DNA from: Membranipora membranacea
Lineage: Eukaryota > Bryozoa > Gymnolaemata > Cheilostomatida > Membraniporidae
Assembly (NCBI GenBank): GCA_914767715.1
Contig: OU612069.1
Coordinates: 5,890,001 to 5,954,000 of the forward strand
Length of the DNA stretch: 64,000 bases
Direction: 5' to 3'
The translations under genes and the position numbers were made by a program. How positions within the stretch are numbered: position 1 is the first letter of the stretch; every line of letters begins with the position of its first letter. Below, in pieces: positions 50,628 through 61,199 of this stretch. The notes beneath the pieces were generated by a model. That model had not been told where the DNA came from. It was given only the letters and a program-made list of their open reading frames with translations, and searched no databases.

Positions 50628-50851
50628 GAACTGACGACGTTTACCCACCATTCAAACACCCTTTCAGCAAAATGTCATTATCATTTGGAGTTGTGCATCC
50701 CCATACACTTTGCGCATGCATGTGCATCAATCAGTTCAGGGTGGTTACCTTTGCGACTGAGCTAATTCGATTGTGCTTGAGTTCTCAAACTAAAAGGTCA
50801 TTCCACCCGTACTGGGAAAAAAATAGCTTTTTATGGGCGAAATGTAAATAG
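50628..50851 (+). CDS. Possible phase-1 exon, Tyr-containing start (weak)
   Basis: After an acceptor-like GGCAG, a two-base split codon leads into TDDVYPPFKHPF and the frame stays open to a stop at 50,849-50,851. The opening residues resemble the acidic Tyr-containing exons that follow on the same strand, but the remainder looks like read-through of non-coding sequence and no donor is evident. It could be another alternative terminal exon or chance. Confidence 0.25.
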
Positions 50852-51040
50852 GTCATTTGGGCCAGTTTGTGGCACTTTAGCTACGGTGCAGAGACACTCG
50901 TATCACAGAGTCGATATGAAAGAAGTGTGGACAGCCAGGTTATGACTTGTTCTAATTATCTTGTTTATTAGATATAACAGGGCTGAGATCTATGGCATAT
51001 AGCCATGTTTCTGGAGTAGATAACTAATCTGATAGTACAG

Positions 51041-51187
51041 GTATGGCGTCTGCTGCCGAGCACATCGACTACTCACATGATGAGTCTGTATACCACTCAT
51101 CTAACGAAGAGTTCAATGAATCAGTACAGACCATCATAACACATCAAACCGGATATACAGATGAGCAGTAGGAATCGGAATACCAAG
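51041..51187 (+). CDS. Acidic Tyr-rich exon with in-frame TAG (receptor-tail-like)
   Basis: GTACAG precedes the exon and CAAG/GTTTGT ends it, both in phase 1. The peptide contains HIDYSHDESVYHSSNEEF and later TGYTDEQ, after which TAG (51,169-51,171) interrupts before ESEYQ and the donor. So either the exon is terminal or a former internal exon has gained a stop. The SVYHSSNE core reappears in the exon at about 53,031-53,188, so the two are duplicates. Composition (Asp, Glu, Ser, spaced Tyr) resembles receptor cytoplasmic tails. No known domain. Confidence 0.5.
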
Positions 51188-51247
51188 GTTTGTGATTGTA
51201 GCGGCTTTGAATAGTGTTCCCTACGTTTGTTATAATTGTCTCCCTGC

Positions 51248-51296
51248 ATTGTATTGTATTGTATTGTATTGTATTGTATTGTATTGTATTGTATTG
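51248..51296 (+). repeat. (ATTGT)n microsatellite
   Basis: About ten uninterrupted copies of a five-base unit. A short (TA)n run follows at 51,392-51,409. Open frames through it are artefacts of the repeat. Confidence 0.95.
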
Positions 51297-51409
51297 ACTT
51301 TATTATATTTTGGTTGTTTCTTTTCTGATTTTGATCTTTTTTGCACATCAGGGAGAACATCTTTCAATGATGGTAGCTGCAAATAATAATTTATATATAT
51401 ATATATATA

Positions 51410-52130
51410 AGTGAAGCGATCCTCGGACAACATTCATTGATAAGTTGGCAATTTCACCATTGTTTCCGTCACTCTAGACCCTTAGCTGTATAATCATGCA
51501 CAACCACTGCAAGTTTTTCTTTGTTTTCTGCCTTTCCTCATATTTTAAGTTATTTGTTCTGTCACTGCATGAAAAATGTTCAAACAGATGATTGCAGATC
51601 GGCAATAAAAAAAATATATAAGCCTATCTAAGATAATACAGCTTTATTCAACTTCCTAAACAAACTCTTGTTCCAGAAAAAATACAAGCTGTTTATTGTG
51701 ACATAATATGATAGCTTTTTGTTGCTGCTGATGCTGACTGCTGAGACAAGCAGTTTTATAAAGACAATATAATATATAATATAATATAATGTAATATAAT
51801 AATATTAGTTAGATATATTAATGGATTAGGGAAACATATCTGACCATGAACAAGCATATGGCAATTTATCTATGATTGCTTGAAGCATTTCTCATATTTG
51901 ATTGGTTCTGTAATGCTACAGCCAACCCTTTGCAATCATAATGGCAAGTACCTCATCTGAGATTTCAAAGGTTGTTATTGGGACATCAGTCAATGTGTAA
52001 TGTTAAAGCGGCAAGAATTTTATCTAGATCTAATTTCTTGCTCAAAGTTACATACTGATGTATTTTCCGACAAATAGCCATGCTGTGTATTTCACCACTA
52101 ATCCATGAATTCATATCGATTATTGTAGTA
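51410..52130. other. Intron-like AT-rich sequence
   Basis: Includes a TATAATATAATATAATG-rich patch at about 51,770-51,805. A hydrophobic short frame near 51,496-51,590 is too weak to propose as a membrane segment. Nothing else is seen. Confidence 0.4.
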
Positions 52131-52131
52131 G

Positions 52132-52324
52132 CTGCGATGAAGCTCACTCTCAAAGCGTGGCGTACTCTCCGACAGCAGACATCGCCAACGCTTCGACTAT
52201 ATATAACGATGTGACCCCTCAGTGTGTTCCCTATGGAACATGGGATCCCAACTCTCATCACAAACCATCTCCTCGTCCTTACAGACCTGCCATATACAGC
52301 TGTAAATCACCGCTAGTCCTCGAG
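52132..52324 (+). CDS. Tyr-motif exon with TxYxxV (receptor-tail-like)
   Basis: The frame reads CDEAHSQSVAYSPTADI, then STIYNDVTPQCVPYGTWD and a Pro/His/Tyr-rich end PSPRPYRPAIYS. TIYNDV fits TxYxxV, the form of immunoreceptor switch motifs; VAYSPTAD supplies another Tyr. Acceptor choices (after 52,128, 52,131 or 52,155) all give phase 2; donors are T/GTAAAT at 52,301 or GAG/GTATCA at 52,324. The motif match is short and could be chance; composition and exon-like boundaries support coding. Confidence 0.5.
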
Positions 52325-52679
52325 GTATCAATACTTAACTAATACCATGTGTCTCTCTGATTGTTGAAGTCAATTCTTAGTACGAGTACCTTACATATGC
52401 CCGCCCCTTACTAATGAAGTTGACCTCCTTCCTTCACACCAAATTCCATCTGATGGTTCTCAAGCTAAGATAAATTATTCACTCTCTATCAATCAGAGAT
52501 GTAGATGCTGTAGTATTTCATGTGAAAAGTGTGTCACGGAACTTAATATTGCTTACACATAGATCGGGCCAACCTCAGCCTGGCGCCTTGTTTGTTTTTC
52601 AGTTCATGAGCAATTAACAACCATCCATGGTTATTTTGCCATTGGAAATTCTCATGATATTGTTAGAATTACTATGAAG

Positions 52680-52724
52680 GTGATGATGATATCGACAGGC
52701 GGACTCATACCACGACGACTACAG
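52680..52724 (+). CDS. Micro-exon DDDIDRRTHTTTT
   Basis: This 45-base phase-1 exon runs between ATGAAG and ACAG/GTAATA. It encodes Asp-rich then Thr-rich residues, in keeping with its neighbours. Its size makes it uncertain on its own. Confidence 0.4.
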
Positions 52725-53030
52725 GTAATATATAAAATATAACATACCATATATAGCGTTTAATAACGACTTAAAATCATCTAAAAATACCAAGTTGTCT
52801 GCTCAATGTCAGAGAGACGATAATCCTTCATCGATATTGTCTGCAGAGCTACAGTTGGTAACTAATAAACAGAGGATGAGGGTCCCATTTTTTTAGGATT
52901 TTTGATGATATATATTACTATATTATAAAACAATGAGGTACATAATAATACAGCCTGAGTATTATTCTGCGCTGCAGGTACATTGAGCCGTAGATCTTAC
53001 AGTAGAGTATAAGGGGTAGATAACAAACAG

Positions 53031-53188
53031 TCATACTGTGCATGTATATAATGAGGAAACTGACTACGAGAATACTACAGATGAAGAGGAGGGGCAGGAG
53101 GGGGACAACTCAGTATATCACTCATCTAATGAAGACATGCGGAGTACCTCCGCCTACTCTCATCACTCTGAGCCGACTACTGATGCGG
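53031..53188 (+). CDS. Acidic Tyr-rich exon (duplicate of 51,041-51,187)
   Basis: The frame contains ETDYENTTDEEEGQEGDNS, then VYHSSNEDMRSTSAYSHHSE and ends in GCGG/GTAAAG, phase 1. DYENT fits the Y-x-N form favoured by Grb2-type SH2 domains; SVYHSSNE is shared with the exon at 51,041. The flanking intron text (GTAGATAAC and neighbours) is also shared, so exon and flank duplicated together. The 5' boundary is unresolved: available AGs give phase 0 (53,056) or phase 2 (53,031), not the phase 1 of its neighbours. Confidence 0.5.
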
Positions 53189-53767
53189 GTAAAGTATAAT
53201 CTAATTAACAGAGAATCAGGTTTTCAGAAGCCAGGGAATTGTTGTTTCTAGGTGCAGACACGATTGTACTGCAGTCTGTTCAGTTTTTATGTGTGCGATT
53301 TGAAATAGTAATATCACTCTTTGACAACTTCCGATAGGTTGGGTTTTTCATTGTTTTTGGAGACTTTCTAGAGGTATCATACCCAAATCACCACTGCTTG
53401 ATAGAACCAGTATAATACATCTATTTTGTATTTTTGCTATATTCATTTTATTTATATTATCATTTGAGTATTTTGCTCGGAAATAAGACCAATTGAGTAA
53501 AGATAAAAGGAGATAACCTTGCTAAATCTGATCATATGCCATCCCCCCTCGCCTACCAGAATTTCTTTTACTCACATTTATTATTGTAATATACAGTGTG
53601 AGCTGGTTTAAATTCAGAACTCCTGTTTATTCAGACAAGGAAAATTGGTACCTTTAGCAAGATCTCAATGGATTCTAATGTCACTTAATTCAGACTCTGC
53701 ATAATTAGGACCATTTTTTGTGGTCCCCAACAGAGGCTTCAATTAAGCTGCGCTATACTTTAAATAG

Positions 53768-53857
53768 GCGATCAAGATGACACTACGAGTCATTTTCCCG
53801 CAGTATACGAGGATGACGCTCCTGCACACAAAGCACCGGCTCCTTATTCTCAATTCG
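53768..53857 (+). CDS. Phase 1-1 acidic exon with AVYEDD
   Basis: A 90-base exon with AATAG acceptor and TTCG/GTGAGT donor, a consensus splice site. The peptide DQDDTTSHFPAVYEDDAP continues AHKAPAPYSQF. The length is divisible by three, so it is a cassette that could be skipped without a frame change. It has the strongest splice sites of the chain. No domain is recognised; Asp/Pro/Ala-rich with two Tyr. Confidence 0.6.
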
Positions 53858-54149
53858 GTGAGTAAATCGGTGTTTGACAAATTGCCAGGGGTTACAAAGT
53901 GAACATAATGCAATGAAAATTGGTAGTGTATAAAATTTAAGCTCTTTGAAATTCTAACTGGGCATAGAATGCAAAATGTAAATCAAAATTACATTTCACT
54001 TTTTATTAGCAGCTCTCCAGCTGCCTTTACAGGACATGAAGCACATTAAATAGAAACATATACACACACAATTTAACTTAGAGAACCTCTGAGCATGGTA
54101 GGAGGGTGCAAGCTAGGCTCTTGTCAGGGAAGCTCACCTCCATTAGCAG

Positions 54150-54313
54150 CATAAGTGGATGGATGGATTTTATTACTATCACTTACAGCATTATTAAAAG
54201 AAAAAATGAGTCGCGAAATACAGTGTAATTGCTGGCACTTTGAATTAGTGACAGGGATTCGAACCAGCAACCCTCAGATTGTCTAGCTCAAATCCTGACC
54301 ATCACACCATCCA
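54150..54313 (-). mobile_element. tRNA-derived SINE
   Basis: On the minus strand, 54,313-54,247 reads ATGGTGTGATGGTCAGGA (A-box-like) and later GCTGGTTCGAATCCCTG, a perfect B-box (GGTTCGAATCC). The body continues to a tail around 54,150-54,175 of AATAAAATCCATCCATCC type. Tail repeats of four-base units are common in SINE 3' ends. No target duplication was established. Confidence 0.75.
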
Positions 54314-54506
54314 TAATGTATAATTGTCGCATCATATGTATCATCATTTTTAACATCTGTTTCAGTTTGTAATGTAAACCATCATCTGCTTTTGATAGGC
54401 TAAATTTGAAGTTTTTAATAATATAAGTGTATTATAAATGCATGCAATGAATAAGCTCTATATGACAATACTTACATACATTTATCTCTCTATCTTACAC
54501 TGATAG

Positions 54507-54556
54507 GATTAGGAGGGGCGATGATTAGACAGAGGAGACAAACCTATTTAACTTGA
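54507..54556 (+). CDS. Candidate alternative terminal exon 1 (ends RQRRQTYLT)
   Basis: After the acceptor TGATAG, a phase-1 reading gives LGGAMIRQRRQTYLT and a TGA stop. The same phase and a short basic end recur at 56,148, 56,771 and 57,859, each of which could follow the exon ending at 53,857 in frame. Very short; by itself it is weak, and the case rests on the pattern. Confidence 0.35.
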
Positions 54557-54559
54557 ATT

Positions 54560-56140
54560 CAAGTTGTCTCCCTATTACCAATGAGGAGATAAAACTAAGT
54601 TTCATGTCAATATCATTGAAAAACCTTATACCTAATCAAAAAATCTATTCAGCTGGATTTCCCCATGAAAATGATTATAATTAATGATTATTTAATATAG
54701 ATATCCAAGGGCCGAAGTTACCTAATAATATCAATATTAATAATATTGATAATAAAAAAAGATTTTATTGCTATTCTCGGCCCCTTCCGTGACAAATGAG
54801 AAAATTTTTTAGTAGCGCACCACTGGGAATGCTACTTGTTGATTTGATTTTACGGAGTTGAATGGAAAAACACAGATCTGAAGCATTGCATATTTAGCGG
54901 AGAGCAACTGCTCACCGCCTGCACCCTATTGGCTTCATTCTTGTGATTTTTGGTGTAAGCTGGTACCTAGTCTGAGCCCCCAGACTTTCTAACCGCCCGA
55001 CAGCCCCTCATGTTGATAGGTCTGTAAGGCATAGTAGTATGTGGTAAGTTTGTTTAGTAAGTGGAATGCTGGATAAAATGTCTAAATTCTAGGCCTAATC
55101 TCCCTTTTGGCCTTTCAAAATCTTAATGTAACTTTTGATTTTGAGTTGGAAACCGAGAGACAAAACCTTTTAGTGAGTACCATATGAGAACACAACATCT
55201 CTCAGTTTGTAACCAAATGTATCTTCAAATCCCTCTGTTTGCTAATTTGCTGTGTCATCGTTCTGTTTTATATTTAGTCCAGACTATGATGATCGTAATT
55301 GATCAGTGAAGATAATCAATAAATTGGCATGGCAAAGTTGTCAACTACCTTCTTCCTTTCATATTATATCCATTAATGTCTCATTTTACATATTGTAAAG
55401 TTTCGAGTATGGATGCGCACAACTTACTGGGATATTGCCGGACAAAAATTGTTCCTCCAGATTTTGTCTATTCACCTGTTTTGATGGCTCCCTCCAGGTC
55501 ACATGACTTGTCACAACGTAATCGTATTTCAGTCTAATGAAAGTTATGGTTGTCGATGGTATCGATAAAGATAGCTTAGAAAATTGTCCTTATGCTATTC
55601 TACACACTGTGTAGCCCTATAGTTCTTTTTCATATCGATATTTAAACATCTCATTTCAGTCTCGTTTAGCTTACCTACTGTATTGTAGCTGGACACAAAG
55701 TTAATCTGACCGGGCTGACACACATCAACAGGGTCACAGAGACAGACACATACGCAATCAGATTAAAAAATCAGTAAATACATGCTGCTTTGCTGCTGTT
55801 GTTCTTTTTGTAAACTCTTTTATTGGCACACTATATCATCCCAAAAGTGAAATGTTTTTCAAATAGTGCGGAAAAAAAGGTGAAAAGTAAAAAATAGCAA
55901 AAATGTTAGAGCGAGAATATAGTAACGTAAGAATGAAATCTGAATGTATCTTTACTTCCTATCATATATGTATATATATACTTTTATTGGCAACCAAAGT
56001 CATCTCATTAGAAATGTTTTGCATTCAGTGCCAGAAAAAAAATTGAAAATAAAACAGAATAGAGTAGCATTAACGCTGTCGATTAATTTGATATTTGACA
56101 CCGCTGACCTCGCCGAACCCGCTGACCTCGCTGACCCCTA
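54560..56140. other. Intron-like sequence without recognised exon
   Basis: No strong exon is visible. Near 55,278-55,301, after TATATTTAG, a frame reads PDYDDRN and stops; this is a tenuous possible short end. At 56,098-56,137 a local near-repeat of GCTGACCTCGC lies just before the next acceptor. Confidence 0.35.
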
Positions 56141-56147
56141 TTGACAG

Positions 56148-56236
56148 CTGAGGCAGCAGCCTCACAGCGTAAAAGATATGGAGAGAGAAGAAGAAGACCA
56201 CATGACTACAGAGACAAGAACTGCTATATTAGATGA
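56148..56236 (+). CDS. Candidate alternative terminal exon 2 (basic tail) with dual frame
   Basis: TTGACAG precedes it. In phase 1 it reads EAAASQRKRYGERRRRPHDY, then RDKNCYIR and TGA. In phase 0 the same bases read MEREEEDHMTTETRTAILDE and remain open to CAAG/GTAAAT at 56,274, an acidic, coiled-coil-like peptide. Both frames look protein-like, so the true frame depends on the upstream exon used. Phase 1 agrees with the neighbouring exons. Confidence 0.45.
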
Positions 56237-56770
56237 GATTAGATATATGCAGGTCATACTAGATCAAGCTCAAGGTAAATTATCAACGCTGATATGAAAC
56301 TACCCTGAAGAAGTGAAGTATTATGAGAGGAAAAAAATCCACCATCATCCATAGTCTTGAAACAGCATAATTTATGGATGGCGAGCATACATTTACAAAC
56401 TTCAATATTTTACATAGATTCCCAGACTAGCAATCTTTGCTTGCTAACATTCACTTCACTTCAAACTAACTGACCTGTTTTTTTTAGGTCGTTATATGGC
56501 AACATGGTTAAATATCAGCAAGTTATAATTATTGTTTTCAATGTAGTCTATAAAATTCATGCTAATCAAAGCTGAAACTCATTAAACATATGCAAAAGTC
56601 CGCAGACCAGTCGAGTTTATCTGCCTTCTGGGCATAAAACTGTAGTGTGTATATTAAATGCTTCAACAAATTTATGTATATACTGATTATCAACATAAGC
56701 TAACATTTACATAAAAGATGACTCATGCTGCCATTTCCGCATGCTTTGGAAAGGGTAACCACCATAGCAG

Positions 56771-56985
56771 GTGGCCAATCAAGTGGGCTTTGGAATTCCG
56801 AGACGCAATTTTGCAGAGATCAGCTCAGAGCTGCAGATGTGCAGAATGAAAAGTGCTCCCATTTTGCTGTTCAAATTTTTTCAGAAGCCAGAGAGTATGA
56901 AATGTCGTTGGCAGCGGTTTATGATGACTTGGCGGAGGTCGTCAGCAGCTCACAGATTTATGAATACTCAGCTCCAGATTACTGA
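56771..56985 (+). CDS. Candidate alternative terminal exon 3 (YxxL-containing)
   Basis: The acceptor CCATAGCAG leads in phase 1 to GQSSGLWNSETQFCRDQL, continuing to EAREYEMSLAAVYDDLAEVV and ending QIYEYSAPDY with TGA. It is 71 codons, the longest coding block in this gene region. YDDL fits Y-x-x-L, and several other Tyr sit in acidic context (EYEM, IYEY, PDY), as in tails bound by SH2 proteins or clathrin adaptors. A second frame is also open for 87 codons from 56,771 but has a basic, less natural composition. No Pfam-type domain is recognised. Confidence 0.5.
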
Positions 56986-56999
56986 GTACCAATGGCCTG

Positions 57000-57850
57000 T
57001 TCTCTATCTCCCGCTGATGGCGGCGGATACATAATCAAAACTATTGTTGGATGGTTTAGGTTGAGTTGAGTTAAGTTCATCATCTCCCGCTCAGAGTGAG
57101 TGACAACCACACTGTTGTAGGAGTCTATCCACACCAAACACACTGCACTAAGAAGACCGTGATAATGAATTATTTACAATTTGTCGCTGGATGCTGACAT
57201 TTGTCAATGGTGTATAACTGAGATCAAGTGTCTCTACCAATGGCCGTTTTATGCCAGTCTCAGTTTTGGCAGCTTGCTGCATACCCAGTTCAGGAGGACT
57301 TTTATGGCCTCACATCTAGGATGCATTCTAGTTTTCTAGGATGTAACACATTCTCAGTATGAGGATTTAGGGCACCTTGCGTCCCTCTTTAGGGGCAGCC
57401 CAATCTTCTGTTTCTCACTTAACAGCAAGATGGGTCAGGTTTTCAGTTTAGGTTTAGAGTTAAGTTAATTATCTCCCCCAAGGGCGGGTACTCCCCCCCC
57501 ACACAGCTTGTCTATCTATCTCTGAGATGCAAGTCTATCAGCAGTATAGGGACGTACATATAAGAAGGCCTACTTGAGTAAAGTACGCGGGTCGGTCAGG
57601 TTTTAAGTTGGGAGCTCAAGCACATTTGAATTAATTAAGTGGCTATGATGTAAATATAACCAACCCGAATTGATGAGATTCATCAAATGTCCCAGTCCCC
57701 CTTGGTTCTTTCTGATTTCTACATATTGAAGGCAGAGTTTTCTAATGTTGCTTGCGTTTGATATGACATCTCAGCTAGGTCAGTTATTAAGTCCATACAC
57801 CGTGTTTGCTGAGTCTCCAGATCTGTAGAGTTATGAGTATCTCTACACCC
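57000..57850. other. Intron-like sequence with local duplication
   Basis: Text around 57,050-57,110 (GGTTTAGGTTGAGTTGAGTTAAGTT and following CATCTCCC) is repeated in diverged form at 57,440-57,490. No exon is recognised. Confidence 0.4.
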
Positions 57851-57858
57851 TGTGACAG

Positions 57859-57920
57859 GTGGTAGTTACAATGATAGCAGTAGTCTCTGTAGTGAGCCGA
57901 TAGCTAAGAGAAGAAGATGA
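57859..57920 (+). CDS. Candidate alternative terminal exon 4 (ends EPIAKRRR)
   Basis: The acceptor CTGTGACAG is followed in phase 1 by GSYNDSSSLCSEPIAKRRR and TGA. Ser/Asp-rich with one Tyr, then a basic end. It is the fourth short phase-1 end in this chain. It is short enough that chance cannot be excluded. Confidence 0.4.
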
Positions 57921-57929
57921 GGAGCAGCA

Positions 57930-58630
57930 GGAGGAGGCAGAGTATGTTAGGGTAAACTTTACTCTAGCTCTTACTGTAAGTAAACAATACAAACTTAAGC
58001 GTATTTACTAACACTACACACGGCTCCTGATTAAATTCATCCACAAACAATGCAAGCTTAAAGGGCAACCAAGGTTTCGCAGCAATGCATTAATGGGTAG
58101 CAAATAATATGCTGGGCAGCATCAGCTTTGTGCACTACGCGATGCAAAACTCAAAGTAGTTGCTGACTCAAAGCTGGGTAACACTTCAGTTTAGGGGAGG
58201 TTCCAAGACTTTGCTGTAATAATTATAGAGCACAGGCTAAATAATAACAGGAACAGGAAGCTGCTATGTGGTATTCTCTTTTAGCTGAGTTTGAGTACCT
58301 GATGGAAGAAATGTTTCACAAGAATTCTGGCTGAATAATCATCCGAATTTATTTTGTCTTTTTCCCTATGCAGAAGGTGCAATCTGCTATTAATCAATGG
58401 CCATCAAAGAGAAGTTGTTTGAAACCTTGGTTGCCCTTTAAACGCATCATAAAGGTTACTGTATCAAGATGAGCCTGTTGTTGCGGAGTTATCACACTGC
58501 GTTTCATACCCAAGAATTGTTGGACAATTCTGTACAATGCTAGAATTGTTCGAAACTGACCCATATATCATTACCCAACCAGCAACCATTATTGTGTAAT
58601 TAACCCTGCCTGCTTAATAAATTACATTCA
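57930..58630. other. Spacer without recognised gene
   Basis: No exon or known repeat is seen here. Near 58,061-58,090 AAGGGCAACCAAGGTTTCGC recurs in inverted form near 58,417-58,441 (GAAACCTTGGTTGCCCTTTA), suggesting a fold-back element of about 380 bases with roughly 20-base ends. Confidence 0.5.
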
Positions 58631-58765
58631 TTATTGCTATTGTATATATGTAGTACAAGCCTTTACAGTTCTAGTCAATATTATATAATTGGATTGACAT
58701 TGTATTCAATGAGTTTGTATTTCGATGTCCAGGCAAGAGCTGCTGTAATGAACAGATATTACTGT

Positions 58766-58823
58766 GCAAGGTAGCATCAAAGTCTATAACGCGGGAAGCC
58801 CACGTTCAAATCCCGGCCGGGGT
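58766..58823 (+). ncRNA. tRNA-like sequence, left arm
   Basis: Reads GCAAGGTAGCATCAAAGTC and then CACGTTCAAATCCCGGCC, whose B-box is close to GGTTCAAATCC. The mirror copy at 62,646-62,704 has the better B-box (CCCAGGTTCAAATCCCGG). The A-box is poor in both. Likely a tRNA-derived SINE head or decayed tRNA rather than a working tRNA. Confidence 0.55.
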
Positions 58824-59725
58824 GAATCTTTTCTTTTCGTTTCATCATGGTGGATATCGAAAGCATTCCATTCGAATTGTCTACTCACAATTTTTGTAAG
58901 CACAGAAAACTCTTTGTAATGAGTACGATGACCCAACAAAATCCTTATGTTCAACTCTTCTGTGTTGTACCCTACCCTACAGTGTATTTTGTGCAATCTG
59001 TTGATATTGGCAGCAACTGCATGAATAGAATACATCAGCTAAACTATGCTAGCAGAATTATCAGAAAACTCTGCTACTAATAAAAATGTACAACAGCGTT
59101 CACCAGTTGAGCGAGGAAGTACTTTGTATCAATTGTCCTACATGCCTAAGTGGATAGAAGTGATATGTGAATGAGGCCATATTTTCCACAGAACCACTGA
59201 CTACTGAAAATATGCTGACTGATGCTAAAGAAGCTCAAATTTGGTGTCACAGCAAGTAGTATGAGTACTGATTATTGGCATAGTATAAACTACACTCATT
59301 GTGATTATTGAGAGTGAATGGCTTTCAGCTATTTCTATTTGTTAGCCAAAGATGCTCTGAGAATGGAATTAGCTCTGAACGTTATGGTATGTGGGCTGAG
59401 GGAGGCAAAGGTAAATCAACTATTGTAAGCCTGGTATATATTCATTACCTGTCTACAAAGGAGCTCTTGATGTTATACTATATCATTCTCAGCCAACTCA
59501 GTTATATGGTGTACAGGAGGCAATTTTGGCATTATTCTCTCGCACTCTTGGATGGTAGTTCCCTAGTAGGTGTTGGCACTACTTCAGATAGTGTTAGACT
59601 AGTGGCAACACCGTTTAAAGTAATAAATTTTAATCTGTCAGCTTGTGTGCCACAAGCAGGGAGGTTAGCCAATAACAGGTATAATTACATAATTACCTTG
59701 ATATCCTTGTTGTCAAAATTTTTAA

Positions 59726-60213
59726 TAGACAGTTTTCTGAGCTCTTATTTATGTCTCAATTCGGGGTTGTCCTCTCTCCAGTATGGTACTTTTAACCCAC
59801 GCCGCATAGGAAAAACCTGCTGAAAGAGGGTTATATTGAAAACCGCTAATTAAAGGATAAAAATGGCTTTTGATTCAGAGTCTGCACCATCGAAATTCAT
59901 TAGAGGCTTGAATGTTGATATATCTTTATTTTAGTGACGAAACTCATGAAAAATTCTGCCAAATTGTCCGCAAAACAGGCGGAAAATGCTATAAGTGACT
60001 ACCATATACTATAATTAATTCCCAAACTATGTCCGTATGAGTTTTCAATGTTGCGGATTCTGAATCAAAAATAATTTTTATCCTATTATAAGCGGTTTTC
60101 AAGATAACCCTCTTTTCAGCACGTTTTTCCTATGCGGCGTGGTTTATAAGTACCAAACTGGAGAGAGGAAAACTCGAAATTGAGGCCTAAATCAGAGCTC
60201 AGAAAACTGTCTA
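59726..60213. mobile_element. Fold-back (long-TIR) element, 488 bp
   Basis: TAGACAGTTTTCTGAGCTC begins it and GAGCTCAGAAAACTGTCTA ends it. The inverted similarity continues inward for about 170-190 bases on each side, through CTCTCTCCAGT and CGCCGCATAGGAAAAA and their complements. The right arm of the surrounding duplication lacks it (near 62,281-62,290), which gives an empty site. The central part has no transposase frame. Confidence 0.88.
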
Positions 60214-60923
60214 TTGTCCAATGAAGTATAATTAACACTATTTGTTAATCCTTCACACGCATTCCATTGCGCTTGTAACAAGTCATCATGACACACTTTT
60301 GGAATCAGAGAGACAGGAGTCATTGTGAGCTGACCTAACATCCTGTCTTTTGCTGCGGATAATGAATGCGGTGAGTTTTTAATTTCGCGAATATTCTTTT
60401 TTATAAGGATGGTTGTTTGGGTGGAAGTGCAATCATGATCATTCTTTGACAGTAGAGTGAGTGGGCGGGAAGTTGTAACCTTTTATGCAAAATACTAGAT
60501 AATTGCCCAAATTCCATTTGTATATTATTTATTAAATTAATTCACAACTCTGCTTCAAAGCTTATCATTGTACAGAGTTATTATGCCAAGAATGAGATTG
60601 CCTCGCAAAAAAATCTTAAATGGATAATACACTTCTGATCTCTGTTTGGCAGCCAATGGAGCACAGAAAAATGTATGTACATACATAAACTCCTTATTTG
60701 TAATTCAAAACCCCTTGTTCTGCTCAAATGTGCATTCTAAATTGTAGCTGTGCCTCTCCAACAAGAAATAAGACAACTAACAGAATTGCTTGTGATCTGA
60801 AAAAAGCTGATTTTGTGAGCAGCTGTGTGCTCCTACCTCTTGGTTGGTGTTTCAATTGTGCAGATACTCAGAGTGCGCGTGTGCAATGATGATGACCTTT
60901 GGACTTTAGCTTGTTATTTTCTC

Positions 60924-60989
60924 ACAGCCCAGCTTAACACTTTTACTACCATAACCGGATATGATAATAAAAGTGTAAAGCTGGGCTGT
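60924..60989. other. Hairpin with 22-base arms, one mismatch
   Basis: ACAGCCCAGCTTAACACTTT(TA) pairs with TAAAAGTGTAAAGCTGGGCT(GT) across a 22-base loop. The stem size and single mismatch are like a microRNA precursor, but miniature elements make similar stems. Only this copy is seen. Confidence 0.85.
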
Positions 60990-61199
60990 TAGAATTGTCA
61001 AATAGACACTGTGAGAATCTTGTTCATATTTAATAACCTAATCTTATTTAAAAATCAGGCAGATTTAAACTGTACATTGTAGCCATTAAAGGCATGCATC
61101 AAAGAGTTTGGGATGTTAAAAGTTATATCAACCAATCATTTCAAAAAATTCCTGCCTAAGGAATCCCAACACTGTAATTTATTCTGTTATATACGAGGC

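Noticed and set aside
51121-51433. Several frames through the pentanucleotide microsatellite
   Set aside because: A five-base repeat stays open in most frames by construction; no coding signal.
56771-57034. 87-codon frame starting with ATG at 56,771
   Set aside because: The overlapping phase-1 frame ending at 56,985 has a more natural acidic, Tyr-rich composition and follows an acceptor; this one is Arg/Met/Trp-heavy.
59308-59823. 171-codon plus-strand frame, the longest in the window
   Set aside because: It runs from the left arm of the inverted duplication straight into the fold-back element; the mirror arm does not keep it open and no domain is recognisable.
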